A DNA stretch of 20,530 nt from an uncultured Oscillospiraceae bacterium (lineage in GTDB: Bacteria; Bacillota; Clostridia; Oscillospirales; Acutalibacteraceae). The notes under the pieces are model-generated. The model ran no database searches. It was not told where the DNA came from and saw nothing but the letters and a program-made list of their open reading frames with translations. The DNA lies in assembly GCA_905192745.1 (NCBI GenBank), contig CAJJLZ010000036.1:1-20530 (forward strand), given 5' to 3'. The translations under genes and the position numbers were made by a program. Shown here in pieces: positions 7,624 to 15,642 of this stretch; within the stretch, counting starts at the first letter, position 1; each line of letters begins with the position of its first letter.

Positions 7624-9420
7624 CTAACGCCCTCCGGCAACCGCCTGCTCCCGGGCGGCGCGTCCCGGCGGCGGTTCCGCGGTGTTCTCTCCGAAAAGGG
7701 AACGGTAAACCGCATTGTCCCTCAGCAGCTCTTGGTGGGTTCCTTCCCCGGCGATCCGCCCTTCGTGCAGAACCAGAATACGGCTGCACTCCCGGATGGT
7801 TTTCAGCCTGTGGGAAATCACCACCATGGTCCGTCCGATCTCCTGTTCAGTCAGCGCGTCCCACAGGGTTTCCTCGATCTCCACATCCAGCGCGGAAGTC
7901 GCTTCGTCCAGAATCAGAACGTCCGCGTCCTGCAGCAGCGCCCGGGCGATCATCACCCGCTGTTTCTGCCCGCCGGACAGCCCGTGAGCCGTCCCGCCCA
8001 GCCGGGTGTCCAGCCCCTCCGGGAGCGCCCGGACAAAATCCCCGAGTCCGACCCGCTCGCACACCGCGAGCAGGTCCCTGTCCGTCCGCCCGCCCGCGGC
8101 GTCCTCTTCGCAGCCGAGCAGCAGATTATACCGCAGCGTCTCGTCAAACAGCAGTACGTCCTGCCCGACAAATCCGAACCGCCGCCTGTAGGCTCCAAGA
8201 CGGTACTGCCGCACGTCCGCACCGTTGACCAGCACCCGGCCGGATGTCGGATCGTAAAACCGAAGCATCATTTCCGCGATGGTGGATTTTCCCACGCCGC
8301 TCGCCCCGACGATCGCCACATGCTCCCCACGGCGGACAGTAAAGGACACATCCCGCAGCACCGGGGTTTCCCCATAGGAAAAGTCCACATGCTCGAAGAC
8401 CAGCGTCTCCACCGATCCATCCGCCGGCAGAACGCCGGACGGTTCCTCCCCGCTCTCCAAAATCTCATTCACCCGGTCGAGGCTTACCTTTCGCCAGTAC
8501 CAGTCCAGCCAAATGCGGAGCATCCAGTTCATCTTCCGATGCAGGAGGGCCATGTACTCGATCGCTGCCAGAAACTGTCCGACCGTCATCCGCCCCTGTA
8601 CGATCAGATACGCCGACAGCGCGTAAACAGTCAAACTGGTCAGCAGATGAACCAGACTGATCTCCCGCTCCGCCAGGAAATCCACCCGACGGCTTCGGTT
8701 CCCCAGCCGAACCAGCGTTTTCAGCGGTCCGGTCACGCTGTTGGCCGCCCATTCTTCCGCGCCGAGCAGCCGGATGTCCCGCATCCCCTTCAAAATTTCA
8801 AACAACCGGCCGGAAAACCGGCCCGTCGTTTCCCGGGAGGCGCGGGCAACCCGCTCGGTTAACCGGCCGTTCAGCCGAGTGAGCAGGATTGGCAGCAGAG
8901 CCGCCGCCGTCAGCAGCAACGCCAGCCACAGGCTAATCCGCGCCACCATGAGGAGAATCCCGGCGCATAACAGCGCCGAGTTCACGAAATGAAACAGATT
9001 CCGCTGGATCACATGCAGAAACTGCTCGCTGTCCACATCGATGCGGCTCATCACATCGCCGGTGTTCCGGCCGGTCAGGATGGACGGCCGCGCCCGCACC
9101 GATTTTTCAAACAGGGCGTTTTTTACATCCACGAGATACCGGTTGTTCAGCGTCTGCCAGACCCAGGCGTACAGCAGATTGAAAGCCGCCGCCGTCAGGA
9201 ACAGCACGGCATAGGCTCCGATCACCGGCCCCAGCAGTCCGTATTGACCGCCGGCCAGCACCTGATCGGTCAGGCGGGTCAGGTTCAGCGGCAGGAGAAG
9301 CGATACGCCGTAGGAAACCAGGAGGCAGAGCTCCGCCGTCAGGAACAGAGGCGTATACCGCTTTCCAAACCGCAGAACGCCGCGCAGCCGTCCCGTCCCG
9401 GTTTTCTCTTTCTTCAACAT
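7624..9420 (-). CDS. ABC exporter, fused membrane and ATPase domains, partner (598 aa)
   Basis: The second half-transporter is the first gene of the minus-strand group. The membrane domain covers roughly 20-300. The ATPase has Walker A GASGVGKS (372-379), Q-loop FVGQD, signature LSGGQ (481-485), Walker B LILDEATSALD (502-512) and H-loop ISHR. Both partners keep the catalytic glutamate, so neither site appears degenerate. The start ATG 9420 was chosen because AAAGGAGG sits 6 bases upstream; the frame is open 39 codons further back but without such a site. No N-terminal C39 peptidase domain is present, so it is not a leader-cleaving peptide exporter. The divergent AraC gene across a 389-bp gap is its probable regulator. 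Confidence 0.92.
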   Translation of the reverse strand: MLKKEKTGTGRLRGVLRFGKRYTPLFLTAELCLLVSYGVSLLLPLNLTRLTDQVLAGGQYGLLGPVIGAYAVLFLTAAAFNLLYAWVWQTLNNRYLVDVKNALFEKSVRARPSILTGRNTGDVMSRIDVDSEQFLHVIQRNLFHFVNSALLCAGILLMVARISLWLALLLTAAALLPILLTRLNGRLTERVARASRETTGRFSGRLFEILKGMRDIRLLGAEEWAANSVTGPLKTLVRLGNRSRRVDFLAEREISLVHLLTSLTVYALSAYLIVQGRMTVGQFLAAIEYMALLHRKMNWMLRIWLDWYWRKVSLDRVNEILESGEEPSGVLPADGSVETLVFEHVDFSYGETPVLRDVSFTVRRGEHVAIVGASGVGKSTIAEMMLRFYDPTSGRVLVNGADVRQYRLGAYRRRFGFVGQDVLLFDETLRYNLLLGCEEDAAGGRTDRDLLAVCERVGLGDFVRALPEGLDTRLGGTAHGLSGGQKQRVMIARALLQDADVLILDEATSALDVEIEETLWDALTEQEIGRTMVVISHRLKTIRECSRILVLHEGRIAGEGTHQELLRDNAVYRSLFGENTAEPPPGRAAREQAVAGGR

Positions 9421-9809
9421 CCGTTTCCTCCTTTGCCGCGTACTTTTCTGAACGCCGTCCAATGGAAATAGTTTCCTCCGGACGTCTTTATTACAGTAGC
9501 ACGTCCAAGGCGTGAACGCATTACACGGGATTTGCAACTTATATAATTATTCATGCAGAAACGAAGGAATTCGACATCCGTTGCGCTATAATTTGGTCGA
9601 ATAACATCACAACGCAGCACTCCGTATCGGAGAGAACCGTCGCCCATTTTGAGTGCGCGCATTCCGCTGCCCGCGCTCTCCAAGCCGGTTGTCCGTCCCA
9701 TTTTCTGCTTTTCCCGGCCCGCATGTTCTTCACGGCCGCGGAGCCGCCGAAGCATTCTCCGGCCGCCGGCTCTCCGCTGCGGAACACACATGTGGAAAGG
9801 GTTGTCATT
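9421..9809. promoter_or_regulatory. divergent regulatory region between exporter operon and AraC gene
   Basis: This 389-bp gap should hold the promoters of both the exporter/ACP operon (minus) and the AraC gene (plus). AT-rich boxes are visible: TATAAT at 9542-9547 and TATAAT at 9587-9592 on the plus strand, and TATATAA-like text on the minus strand around 9541-9548. No -35 element at good spacing accompanies any of them, so the exact promoters are not assigned. The part nearest the AraC gene (about 9640-9800) is GC-rich, and open frames there appear to be chance. Confidence 0.4.
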
Positions 9810-10763
9810 ATGAAAGAAAACTACACCGTCGATCACGCCTTCCTGATTGGCAGGCAGGTACCGCTTGCCTGCCATATCCCGGAAACGATGCGGGAACTCC
9901 CCCGTCAGTACATCCTCTGTTTTATCGAACGGGGCTGTCTGGACATTCTGCTGGACGGCGTGCGATACGTTTGCTCCGGCCCCGCCTTCCTCTGCCTGAA
10001 TCCAAAGCAGTCTTTCCGCCTGCTCTCTTCCCGCGACCTGACCGCCGCCTCCCTCATCTTTCATCCCTCGTTTCTCAATAAAAATCTGACGGATGAATTT
10101 CTCAGCCGTTCCGAATTCGAGGACTTTTGCGACGTACACGACGTTTTCAAGCTTCGTCCCTTTTTTCGGGAAGATTTCCGCAGCAGTTTTATAACGGGCT
10201 TGTCCCCCTCTCTGGTCAGCCGGATCCGTGCCCTGTTCAACGCGGCGGCGGACGAACTGCAGGAACAGCCGGACTGGTACTGGACCTGCCGAACCCGTTC
10301 CTTCTTCATGGACATTCTGAGCATCCTTGAACGGCTGTATTACTCGCACAGCGATACGGAGGAGAAAACCGCCTATGACTTTTCCATACCCGACGGCTAT
10401 GAGGACGTGGGCCGGATTCTTTTCGCCATCTGGTCCCAGTATTATGAGCCGGGGCTGACCACCCGGAGGCTGGCCGCCCTGGTTAACTGCGACCCTTCCA
10501 CCGTATACCGGCGGTTTCGGAAGGTAACCGGCACCACGGCGGGAGAATACCTCATCAACTATCGTTTATATTCCGCCACCGTTAAGCTGCGTTTCACCGA
10601 ACTTACTGTCAGCGAGATTGCTGTTCTTTCAGGGTTTTCCAGCGAGTCCTATTTCTGCCGTCTCTTCAAAGCCCGGCGCGGAATTACCCCCGGCGCTTTC
10701 CGGCGGCAGGCGGTTGAAGAAAGAAAGCGATCCGTCCTTCTTCTGGAATCCTCCTCCAACTAA
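9810..10763 (+). CDS. AraC-family transcriptional regulator (317 aa)
   Basis: The C-terminal third carries two helix-turn-helix units typical of AraC: TTRRLAALVNCDPSTVYRRF (217-236) and VSEIAVLSGFSSESYFCRLFK (267-287), ending in the family's GITPGAFRR (291-299). The N-terminal half (about 30-90) has the beta-rich look of a cupin-like effector-binding domain (LDILLDGVRYVCSGPAFLCLNP). The start ATG 9810 has GGAAAGGG 8 bases upstream; an earlier in-frame ATG at 9723 lacks a site. It points away from the exporter operon, the usual arrangement for AraC proteins that control an adjacent export or biosynthesis locus. The effector is unknown. By analogy with siderophore and antibiotic loci, the substrate or product may act as inducer (inference). 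Confidence 0.88.
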   Translation: MKENYTVDHAFLIGRQVPLACHIPETMRELPRQYILCFIERGCLDILLDGVRYVCSGPAFLCLNPKQSFRLLSSRDLTAASLIFHPSFLNKNLTDEFLSRSEFEDFCDVHDVFKLRPFFREDFRSSFITGLSPSLVSRIRALFNAAADELQEQPDWYWTCRTRSFFMDILSILERLYYSHSDTEEKTAYDFSIPDGYEDVGRILFAIWSQYYEPGLTTRRLAALVNCDPSTVYRRFRKVTGTTAGEYLINYRLYSATVKLRFTELTVSEIAVLSGFSSESYFCRLFKARRGITPGAFRRQAVEERKRSVLLLESSSN

Positions 10764-11163
10764 TCCAAGGGGCAGACGCGCGGCATACCGAAAAATTTTT
10801 TCAAAAAACGGGCTGTCAGCGGGCGGGGGCAATTGCCAACTTCCTAGTTCCGTGATATGATGAAATCGATTTGGATGGATTTCCTGAAAACCGGCGGCTG
10901 GTCCGGTCGCCGGGGATTCCTCTGTTTATTCCGATGGGCGCCGCTGTTTTTCCCGTCGTCCGGCGCAGGATAACGGGGATGGGGCCGTCTATGACTGACC
11001 GCTTTTCTGTACCGGGCTGAAAGTGCCCTGACAGGCTTTTCCCCTTCCGCCGCAGCGCCGCCCAACCGGATTCTCCGTTGGCCTTTCCCGGCGACGCCCT
11101 CGAAAACACCTGTCGGCATTTCCCCTGAAGACGTTATACTTCATATGAAAGGCGGTCACGGCC
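10764..11163. other. 400-bp gap holding a candidate promoter and long leader
   Basis: No gene is supported here. Near the left end a promoter-like pair is seen (10833-10861). Downstream are several GC-rich hairpin-forming stretches: CCGGCG...CGCCGG near 10893-10915 and GGGC...GCCC near 11015-11030. If the promoter is real, the GGDEF/EAL gene has a leader of about 300 bases. The sequence was compared by eye with the c-di-GMP-I riboswitch pattern and does not match it. Confidence 0.4.
10833..10861 (+). promoter_or_regulatory. candidate sigma-A promoter upstream of the GGDEF/EAL gene
   Basis: TTGCCA (10833-10838), a 17-base spacer and TATGAT (10856-10861) match sigma-A consensus at five of six -10 bases and four of six -35 bases. 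It lies 300 bp before the coding start, so it would produce a long untranslated leader. A TATACT box nearer the gene (about 11136) lacks a good -35. Confidence 0.45.
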
Positions 11164-14100
11164 ATGAACAGTCAGCCTCTCCGCGGACGGACGATCCGCC
11201 GCACACTGCTGGTGCCGGTTTTCTGCGCCATGCTGGTTCAGGCCGTGCTGTACCTGTTTGTTTTTCTGGAAGGAAGCGTACTGACGCAAACCGACGCCAA
11301 CGCCTTCTATATTCTCAACGAACGCACCCTCAACCGGAAATTCTATCTGGAAAACGAGATGATTCATAGCTGGTCCAGCATCGAGGACTGGGAACACGCC
11401 GTTCTGGTCGAAATCCGGGAAACGCTTGACGAGGCCGGAGCCTTTCCCGCGGATATCCGGGAGGACGCGGCGCTGAATGAAAAAATCGTGAAGAATTCCG
11501 CCAAGGCGCTGATTCCCATGCTTCGCAAGACCGGCGCGACCGGCGCGTTTCTGGTTCTGGACGGCGCGGCGGCGGAAGAACCGGCGCGGGAATCCCTGCG
11601 GGCGGGACTGTATATCCGCGATCCCGATCCCGACAACTATTCCGTAAATAACGCCGACCTTCTGATCGAGCGCGGGCCGGCTTCCATTTCCGAGGAACAT
11701 CTGATCCCTCTGGGTCCACACTGGAACGCTTCTTTCCGTTTTGGCAGCGGCACGGAGGAAAAGGACCAGTTCTTCTTCCAGCCCCGGAACGCCGCCCTGA
11801 ACAGCGGCGACCGGGACGACGGCGATTTTGGTTATTGGAGCCGTGCTTTTTCTTTCAGCGAAGCGGAACCCAGGATCATCACCTATTCCCTGCCCCTGAT
11901 CGCGGACGATGGAACCGTAATCGGTGTGCTGGGCGTGGACATTACCCAAAGTTACCTGACCTCCCTGCTGCCGTTTGAAGAGCTCAGCGCCGATCGGAGC
12001 GGCGGTTATCTGCTTGCTGTCACGGATCCGGAGAAAAGCACCGGCGAAACAACCGTCTATCAGCGGATATTTTCCAGCGATCCGGTCCTCAGCGATCATT
12101 TCGGCGAAGCGGATACTGTGGAGGGCCGGGCGGGCGACTACGACAGCATTATAAATCTGACCTCTCTGAAGCACCCGAACACCACCGTTTACGGCAGTGT
12201 GCAAAAATTGCAGCTGTATGGAGCCAACACTCCTTTTAAAAACCAGCAGTGGGTGCTGATCAGTGTGGTGGAAAGCAGCCGGCTTCTCCATTTTTCCCGG
12301 CAGATCCGTACCAACGCCTATTATTCCGTCGTCCTTTCTCTGGTGATCGGCGTGGTCGGTATATTGATCGCCGTCCGGTTTGTGACCAAGCCCATCTCCG
12401 AACTGGTGAAGGATCTGGAACAAAGCAATCCCAATGAGCCGATCCGCCTGCGTCGGGTGAAGATGGCGGAGATCGACGAGCTGACGGTTTCTATCGAAAG
12501 TCTCAGCAACGCGGTAGCGGAGTCCTCTTCCCGTATCTCTAAAATCATCACCATGGCCGGTATTCCCGTCGGCGTTTTCCAATATCAGAAAAACCGGGAG
12601 CTGGTTTTCTGCAGTCACAGCCTTTTTGATATCCTCGGATGGGACGATAAAGGAAATTCGGAAAGCCGATATCTGCCAAGCGACGAATTTAAGCGCCGTA
12701 TGTTCGCCCTAAAGCCCTTTCTGTACGACCGATCGACTCACATCTATCGGCTTTCGGACCGATATGGGATTTCACGCTGGGTCCGTATCACCGTTCTTCA
12801 GGAAGACGGGCAGACCTTCGGCGCGGTGACCGACGTCACCCGGGATGTCATCGAAAAGCGAAAAATCGAACATGAACGGGATTACGACACCCTGACCAAT
12901 CTTTATAACCGCCGCGCTTTCCAGAAGAAGCTCCATTCTCTTTTCACGGAACGGAGCCGTCTGAAAGTCGCCGCCCTGATTATGTACGACCTGGATAATC
13001 TGAAATACGTCAACGACACTTACGGACACGATTGCGGCGATTGGTATATTCAGACCTTCTCCCGGGTACTGGAAGAATTTCATGCCTACCGCAGCGTCGT
13101 CGCCCGCCGCTCGGGAGATGAATTTTACGTTCTGCTGTACGGCTATGAGTCCAAGGAGGAGATACGCCGAATCCTTCATACCGTCAGTGAAAAAGTGAAT
13201 GCTTCCTCCCTCACCCTCCCGGACAACAACAAAATCAAAATCCGTGTATCCGGCGGCATCGCCTGGTATCCGGACGATACCGATTCTTTTGAAGAACTGA
13301 TCCGATACGCTGATTTTGCGATGTACAGTGCCAAACATACCGAAAAGGGCGCTGTCGGGGAATTCAGCAGGGAAAAATACCTGACGGATTCTTTCCTGCT
13401 CAGCGGCCCGGAAGCGTTGAATCGTCTGATCGAAGATCAACGGGTTCGTTTTGCTTTTCAGCCGATATTGGCGGTGGAAACCGGAGAAATTTACGGTTAT
13501 GAAATGCTGATGCGCCCGCTCTCCAAGGAGCTGCATTCCCCGCTGGAGGTTCTCCGGCTGGCAAGCATTCAGTCCAAGCTGTACCCGATTGAACGGCTCA
13601 CCTGGTTTCAGGCGCTAAGCGCTTACGATGCTCTGATCCGGCGCGGTGCTTTGAACGGGACGGAGGCAATTTTCATCAATTCCATCGCAAATCAGCACCT
13701 GAATCAGGATGACCAAAAGGAGCTGGAAGCGCTTTACTCCCCTTATTTGGATCGAGTGGTGATTGAGATCACCGAAAGTGAGCCGATGTCTGAAAGCTCC
13801 GCACAGGAAAAAATGCAGATGGCCCGGCGCTGGAACGCGAAAATCGCCATGGATGACTTTGGCTCCGGCTACAGCGGCGAATCGGCGCTGATTTATCTTG
13901 CTCCCGATATCATCAAGGTCGATTATTCTATTGTGCACGGAATCAATGAAGATAAAAGCCGGCAGAATATACTGGGAAACCTTATTTCCTATGCCCGTAA
14001 GCAGAAGATCCGCGTGCTGGCTGAGGGCGTGGAAATCCGGGAAGAAGCGGAAATCCTGATCCGGTACGGCGTCGATTATCTGCAGGGATATTATATCGGC

Positions 14101-14214
14101 CGACCGGATCTCGAACCTCGTGCCATCGGTTCCGATATATTGCGGGAAATCCGCAATATACGCCAACAGCGGCCGAATTCTTCCCCCAAACCGGATGACG
14201 GAGAAGAGCTTTAG
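11164..14214 (+). CDS. membrane sensor with PAS, GGDEF and EAL domains (1016 aa)
   Basis: There is one membrane helix near 14-36, a roughly 345-residue outside region with a Cache-like ending (LPLIADDGTVIGVLGVDI, 243-260), and a second helix near 386-406. Then come a HAMP-like linker (407-450), a PAS-like segment (455-560), GGDEF (572-740) and EAL (755-1000) domains. The cyclase site reads RSGDEF (649-654) with D609 and D611 upstream, a permitted variant; no RxxD inhibitory site precedes it. The EAL motif reads EML (E780). N839, E868, D897, D898, K918, E954 and Q974 are all in place, so phosphodiesterase activity is possible. The protein should make and/or degrade cyclic di-GMP in response to an outside ligand. 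AAAGGCGG lies about 9 bases before ATG 11164. Confidence 0.93.
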   Translation: MNSQPLRGRTIRRTLLVPVFCAMLVQAVLYLFVFLEGSVLTQTDANAFYILNERTLNRKFYLENEMIHSWSSIEDWEHAVLVEIRETLDEAGAFPADIREDAALNEKIVKNSAKALIPMLRKTGATGAFLVLDGAAAEEPARESLRAGLYIRDPDPDNYSVNNADLLIERGPASISEEHLIPLGPHWNASFRFGSGTEEKDQFFFQPRNAALNSGDRDDGDFGYWSRAFSFSEAEPRIITYSLPLIADDGTVIGVLGVDITQSYLTSLLPFEELSADRSGGYLLAVTDPEKSTGETTVYQRIFSSDPVLSDHFGEADTVEGRAGDYDSIINLTSLKHPNTTVYGSVQKLQLYGANTPFKNQQWVLISVVESSRLLHFSRQIRTNAYYSVVLSLVIGVVGILIAVRFVTKPISELVKDLEQSNPNEPIRLRRVKMAEIDELTVSIESLSNAVAESSSRISKIITMAGIPVGVFQYQKNRELVFCSHSLFDILGWDDKGNSESRYLPSDEFKRRMFALKPFLYDRSTHIYRLSDRYGISRWVRITVLQEDGQTFGAVTDVTRDVIEKRKIEHERDYDTLTNLYNRRAFQKKLHSLFTERSRLKVAALIMYDLDNLKYVNDTYGHDCGDWYIQTFSRVLEEFHAYRSVVARRSGDEFYVLLYGYESKEEIRRILHTVSEKVNASSLTLPDNNKIKIRVSGGIAWYPDDTDSFEELIRYADFAMYSAKHTEKGAVGEFSREKYLTDSFLLSGPEALNRLIEDQRVRFAFQPILAVETGEIYGYEMLMRPLSKELHSPLEVLRLASIQSKLYPIERLTWFQALSAYDALIRRGALNGTEAIFINSIANQHLNQDDQKELEALYSPYLDRVVIEITESEPMSESSAQEKMQMARRWNAKIAMDDFGSGYSGESALIYLAPDIIKVDYSIVHGINEDKSRQNILGNLISYARKQKIRVLAEGVEIREEAEILIRYGVDYLQGYYIGRPDLEPRAIGSDILREIRNIRQQRPNSSPKPDDGEEL

Positions 14215-14245
14215 GCCGGGCTGCGGGTGTATCGGGTGCATACGG

Positions 14246-14290
14246 AATTTTGGGGGAATTCCAGTGGAAATTTTGAAAAATTCCAGTGGA
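14246..14290. repeat. 22-bp-spaced direct repeat just upstream of the tmRNA promoter
   Basis: AATTCCAGTGGA occurs at 14257-14268 and 14279-14290, each preceded by an AATTTTG-type block, giving an imperfect tandem unit of about 22 bp. The second copy overlaps where the -35 of the tmRNA promoter should lie. Two copies two helical turns apart suit binding of an activator or repressor dimer. Confidence 0.5.
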
Positions 14291-14309
14291 TTCTTTTCCT
14301 ATCCTGTGC

Positions 14310-14315
14310 TATAAT
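14310..14315 (+). promoter_or_regulatory. -10 box of the tmRNA promoter
   Basis: A perfect TATAAT lies about 44 bases before the mature tmRNA 5' end. The -35 position (14287-14292, TGGATT) is poor, which would suit an activated promoter. The box sits at the left edge of an inverted repeat. Confidence 0.6.
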
Positions 14316-14358
14316 ATAAAGACCGTCCATACGGGAACGGCATGGACGGTCTTTATAT
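14314..14358 (+). repeat. 17-bp perfect inverted repeat across the tmRNA start region
   Basis: The left arm at 14314-14330 and right arm at 14342-14358 are exact reverse complements, with an 11-base loop. The left arm begins within TATAAT and the right arm ends one base before the mature tmRNA. It may terminate transcription from the GGDEF/EAL gene, serve as an operator or form a leader hairpin. The only U-rich part is UUUAUAU inside the stem, so it is not a standard terminator. Confidence 0.7.
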
Positions 14359-14707
14359 GGGGGCGTAAAGGTTTCGACGGGGATTATGAACCTGGGTAAG
14401 CGAGTAGCGGTGCGGGCCCGCTATAAAACCTGCAATTTTATAAATTAAACAACAACAACACTGTTGCTGTCGCGGCCTAATTAGGCTGCCGTCTTTACCC
14501 GTAGTACCGCGGACGGGATAAAGGCGTCGATGAGCGGTGAACGTGAACGGGAGGAGGCCGCGCTTCCCGTCATGACTTTGCGGCTACCGTAACCGGAAGC
14601 CTGCCGTTCGGCGTCCGGCGAGGGGAATCCTCAATGACCGGCTGCACTCGGAGAAAGCCCAGGCAAGTGATTTTCGGACAGGGGTTCGATTCCCCTCGCC
14701 TCCACCA
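14359..14707 (+). ncRNA. ssrA: transfer-messenger RNA
   Basis: The RNA rescues stalled ribosomes in trans-translation by adding a degradation tag, with SmpB. The 5' end GGGGGCG and the 3' end CGCCTCC-A-CCA pair over seven positions, with a G-U at the third pair, the alanine-charging identity element. The conserved 5' text GTAAAGGTTTCGACGGGG and the T-arm GGGTTCGATTCCC are present, and CCA is encoded. The tag frame appears to start at AAA 14442 and end at TAA 14480, giving (A)KLNNNNTVAVAA; the resume codon is inferred from frame and from related lactobacillar tags. It is a single-piece gene. It ends where the DNA changes from GC-rich to AT-rich. Confidence 0.95.
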
Positions 14708-14712
14708 GATTT

Positions 14713-14750
14713 GAAAGAGGTTGATTGCTGTAAAGTGGTCGACTTCTTTC
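14713..14750 (+). terminator. tmRNA terminator hairpin overlapping the next promoter
   Basis: GAAAGAGGTTGA (14713-14724) pairs with TCGACTTCTTTC (14739-14750) over 12 bp, two of them G-U, with a 14-base loop, followed by GTTTTGT. It closely matches the hairpin after tRNA-Ser at 19635. Confidence 0.65.
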
Positions 14751-14767
14751 GTTTTGTACGGTATAAT
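14739..14767 (+). promoter_or_regulatory. sigma-A promoter of the HIT gene, inside the tmRNA terminator
   Basis: TCGACT (14739-14744), 17 bases, TATAAT (14762-14767). The -35 box is the right arm of the terminator hairpin. The same arrangement recurs at 19664-19692. Confidence 0.6.
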
Positions 14768-14805
14768 TTTTAGAAAAAAGCAAAAGGGATAAGGAGAGAT
14801 GCAAT

Positions 14806-15258
14806 ATGCAATGCAAAATGTGTGAAAAACAAAAGCAAATTAAGGATGACCCTTATTTTATTATGGAGCTTGAAACGGGATATGTGAATTTAGGCTGGTA
14901 TCAGAGATTTGAAGGATACACTGTTTTTATCTGCAAACAACATGGCCCAGAACTACATAATTTGGAACATGGATTCAAAGTCAAACATCTTGAAGAAATG
15001 ACTATCGTTGCAGAAGCTATCTGTAATCTTTTTATGCCTGACAAACTAAATTACGAGTTGCTCGGAAACGGTTGTTCGCATATTCATTGGCATTTATACC
15101 CGAGGAAAAAAGGAGATACACCTATTATAAGTTCTGTTTATCAGTTGCCGAATAGAGTCTTGTTTGACGAAAGTACAAGGCCCAGTGAAAAAAAGAGAGA
15201 AGAATTAAAAAATAACATTAAAATCGAGATTGAAAGATTACTCGCAAACCAAAATTAG
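14806..15258 (+). CDS. HIT-family nucleotide hydrolase/transferase (150 aa)
   Basis: HIHWHLYPR carries the histidine triad H92, H94 and H96, with the middle histidine expected to form the nucleotidyl intermediate. An N-terminal CKMC pair (C3, C6) resembles the zinc-binding cysteines seen in some HIT proteins. HIT enzymes cleave nucleoside phosphoramidates, dinucleoside polyphosphates or adenylylated molecules in the cytoplasm; the substrate here is unknown. The start ATG 14806 has AAGGAG 9 bases upstream. The gene is clearly more AT-rich than the genes to its left and sits directly after the tmRNA under its own promoter, suggesting acquired cargo (inference). Confidence 0.85.
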   Translation: MQCKMCEKQKQIKDDPYFIMELETGYVNLGWYQRFEGYTVFICKQHGPELHNLEHGFKVKHLEEMTIVAEAICNLFMPDKLNYELLGNGCSHIHWHLYPRKKGDTPIISSVYQLPNRVLFDESTRPSEKKREELKNNIKIEIERLLANQN

Positions 15259-15330
15259 TCTTCATGAAGATTTCTATATCTATGTTTGAAAATTAAGATG
15301 CGGCGTATCACCATTCCATTATTATTGGAA

Positions 15331-15547
15331 TTACAGCCACCGTGTCACAGCAAAACCGCCGACGAAGTAGAAGATTTTTGTTTTTTGGTTTGTTCTGCAC
15401 CGCCAAACCACTATATCTTGTATGATATAGTGGTTTATTATTTAAATCAAAGGATATATATTGTGTTGCATGTTTTAATAGAACAACAGAGCAACACGGT
15501 GCCGTGAATGTCTTTTGCGGCAGATTTCGACTATTATCAGGTTGTAA
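15331..15547. repeat. about 217-bp repeat, copy 1
   Basis: Two blocks match copy 2 at 16648-16870: the left block (15338-15397, including AAGTAGAAGATTTTTG) and the right block (15501-15535, including CCGTGAATGTCTTTTGCGGC). A hairpin lies between them. The ends TTACAGCC (15331) and GGTTGTAA (15540-15547) are imperfect inverted repeats, 7 of 8. The unit could be a small non-coding mobile element or a duplicated intergenic segment. Confidence 0.7.
15405..15436. terminator. hairpin inside repeat copy 1
   Basis: A perfect 13-bp stem (AAACCACTATATC / GATATAGTGGTTT) with loop TTGTAT, flanked by A and T runs. It can act as a terminator in either direction. Downstream of the HIT gene it would end that transcript. 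Confidence 0.6.
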
Positions 15548-15636
15548 ATAATATTTGTATATTATCATATAAAAAAATCTATAAAATGGTTACCGCTTTT
15601 CGCAAGTAAAATCAAGCATTAACATGATGATGGTTC

Positions 15637-15642
15637 TATAAT
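15637..15642 (+). promoter_or_regulatory. -10 box upstream of the AraC/GyrI-like gene
   Basis: A perfect TATAAT lies 30 bp before the start codon. No clear -35 stands at 16-18 bases, so the promoter may need an activator, possibly the protein itself. Confidence 0.4.

Noticed and set aside
6595..8862. A 755-codon plus-strand frame across the two ABC genes
   Set aside because: It runs opposite both exporters, crosses their junction and has no ribosome site or recognisable domain.
10785..10811. A/T-run hairpin after the AraC gene as its terminator
   Set aside because: Only three G-C pairs close the stem and the A and T runs can pair in several ways, so it is too weak to call.
10862..11163. Cyclic-di-GMP riboswitch before the GGDEF/EAL gene
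   Set aside because: The conserved core text of that riboswitch class is not found by eye; only generic GC hairpins are seen.
11134..12618. A 494-codon minus-strand frame opposite the GGDEF/EAL gene
   Set aside because: It is a shadow of a gene with clear sensor and catalytic motifs.
15286..15568. Small frames on both strands inside repeat copy 1
   Set aside because: The repeat has the same text in a diverged copy without keeping an open frame, so it is probably non-coding.
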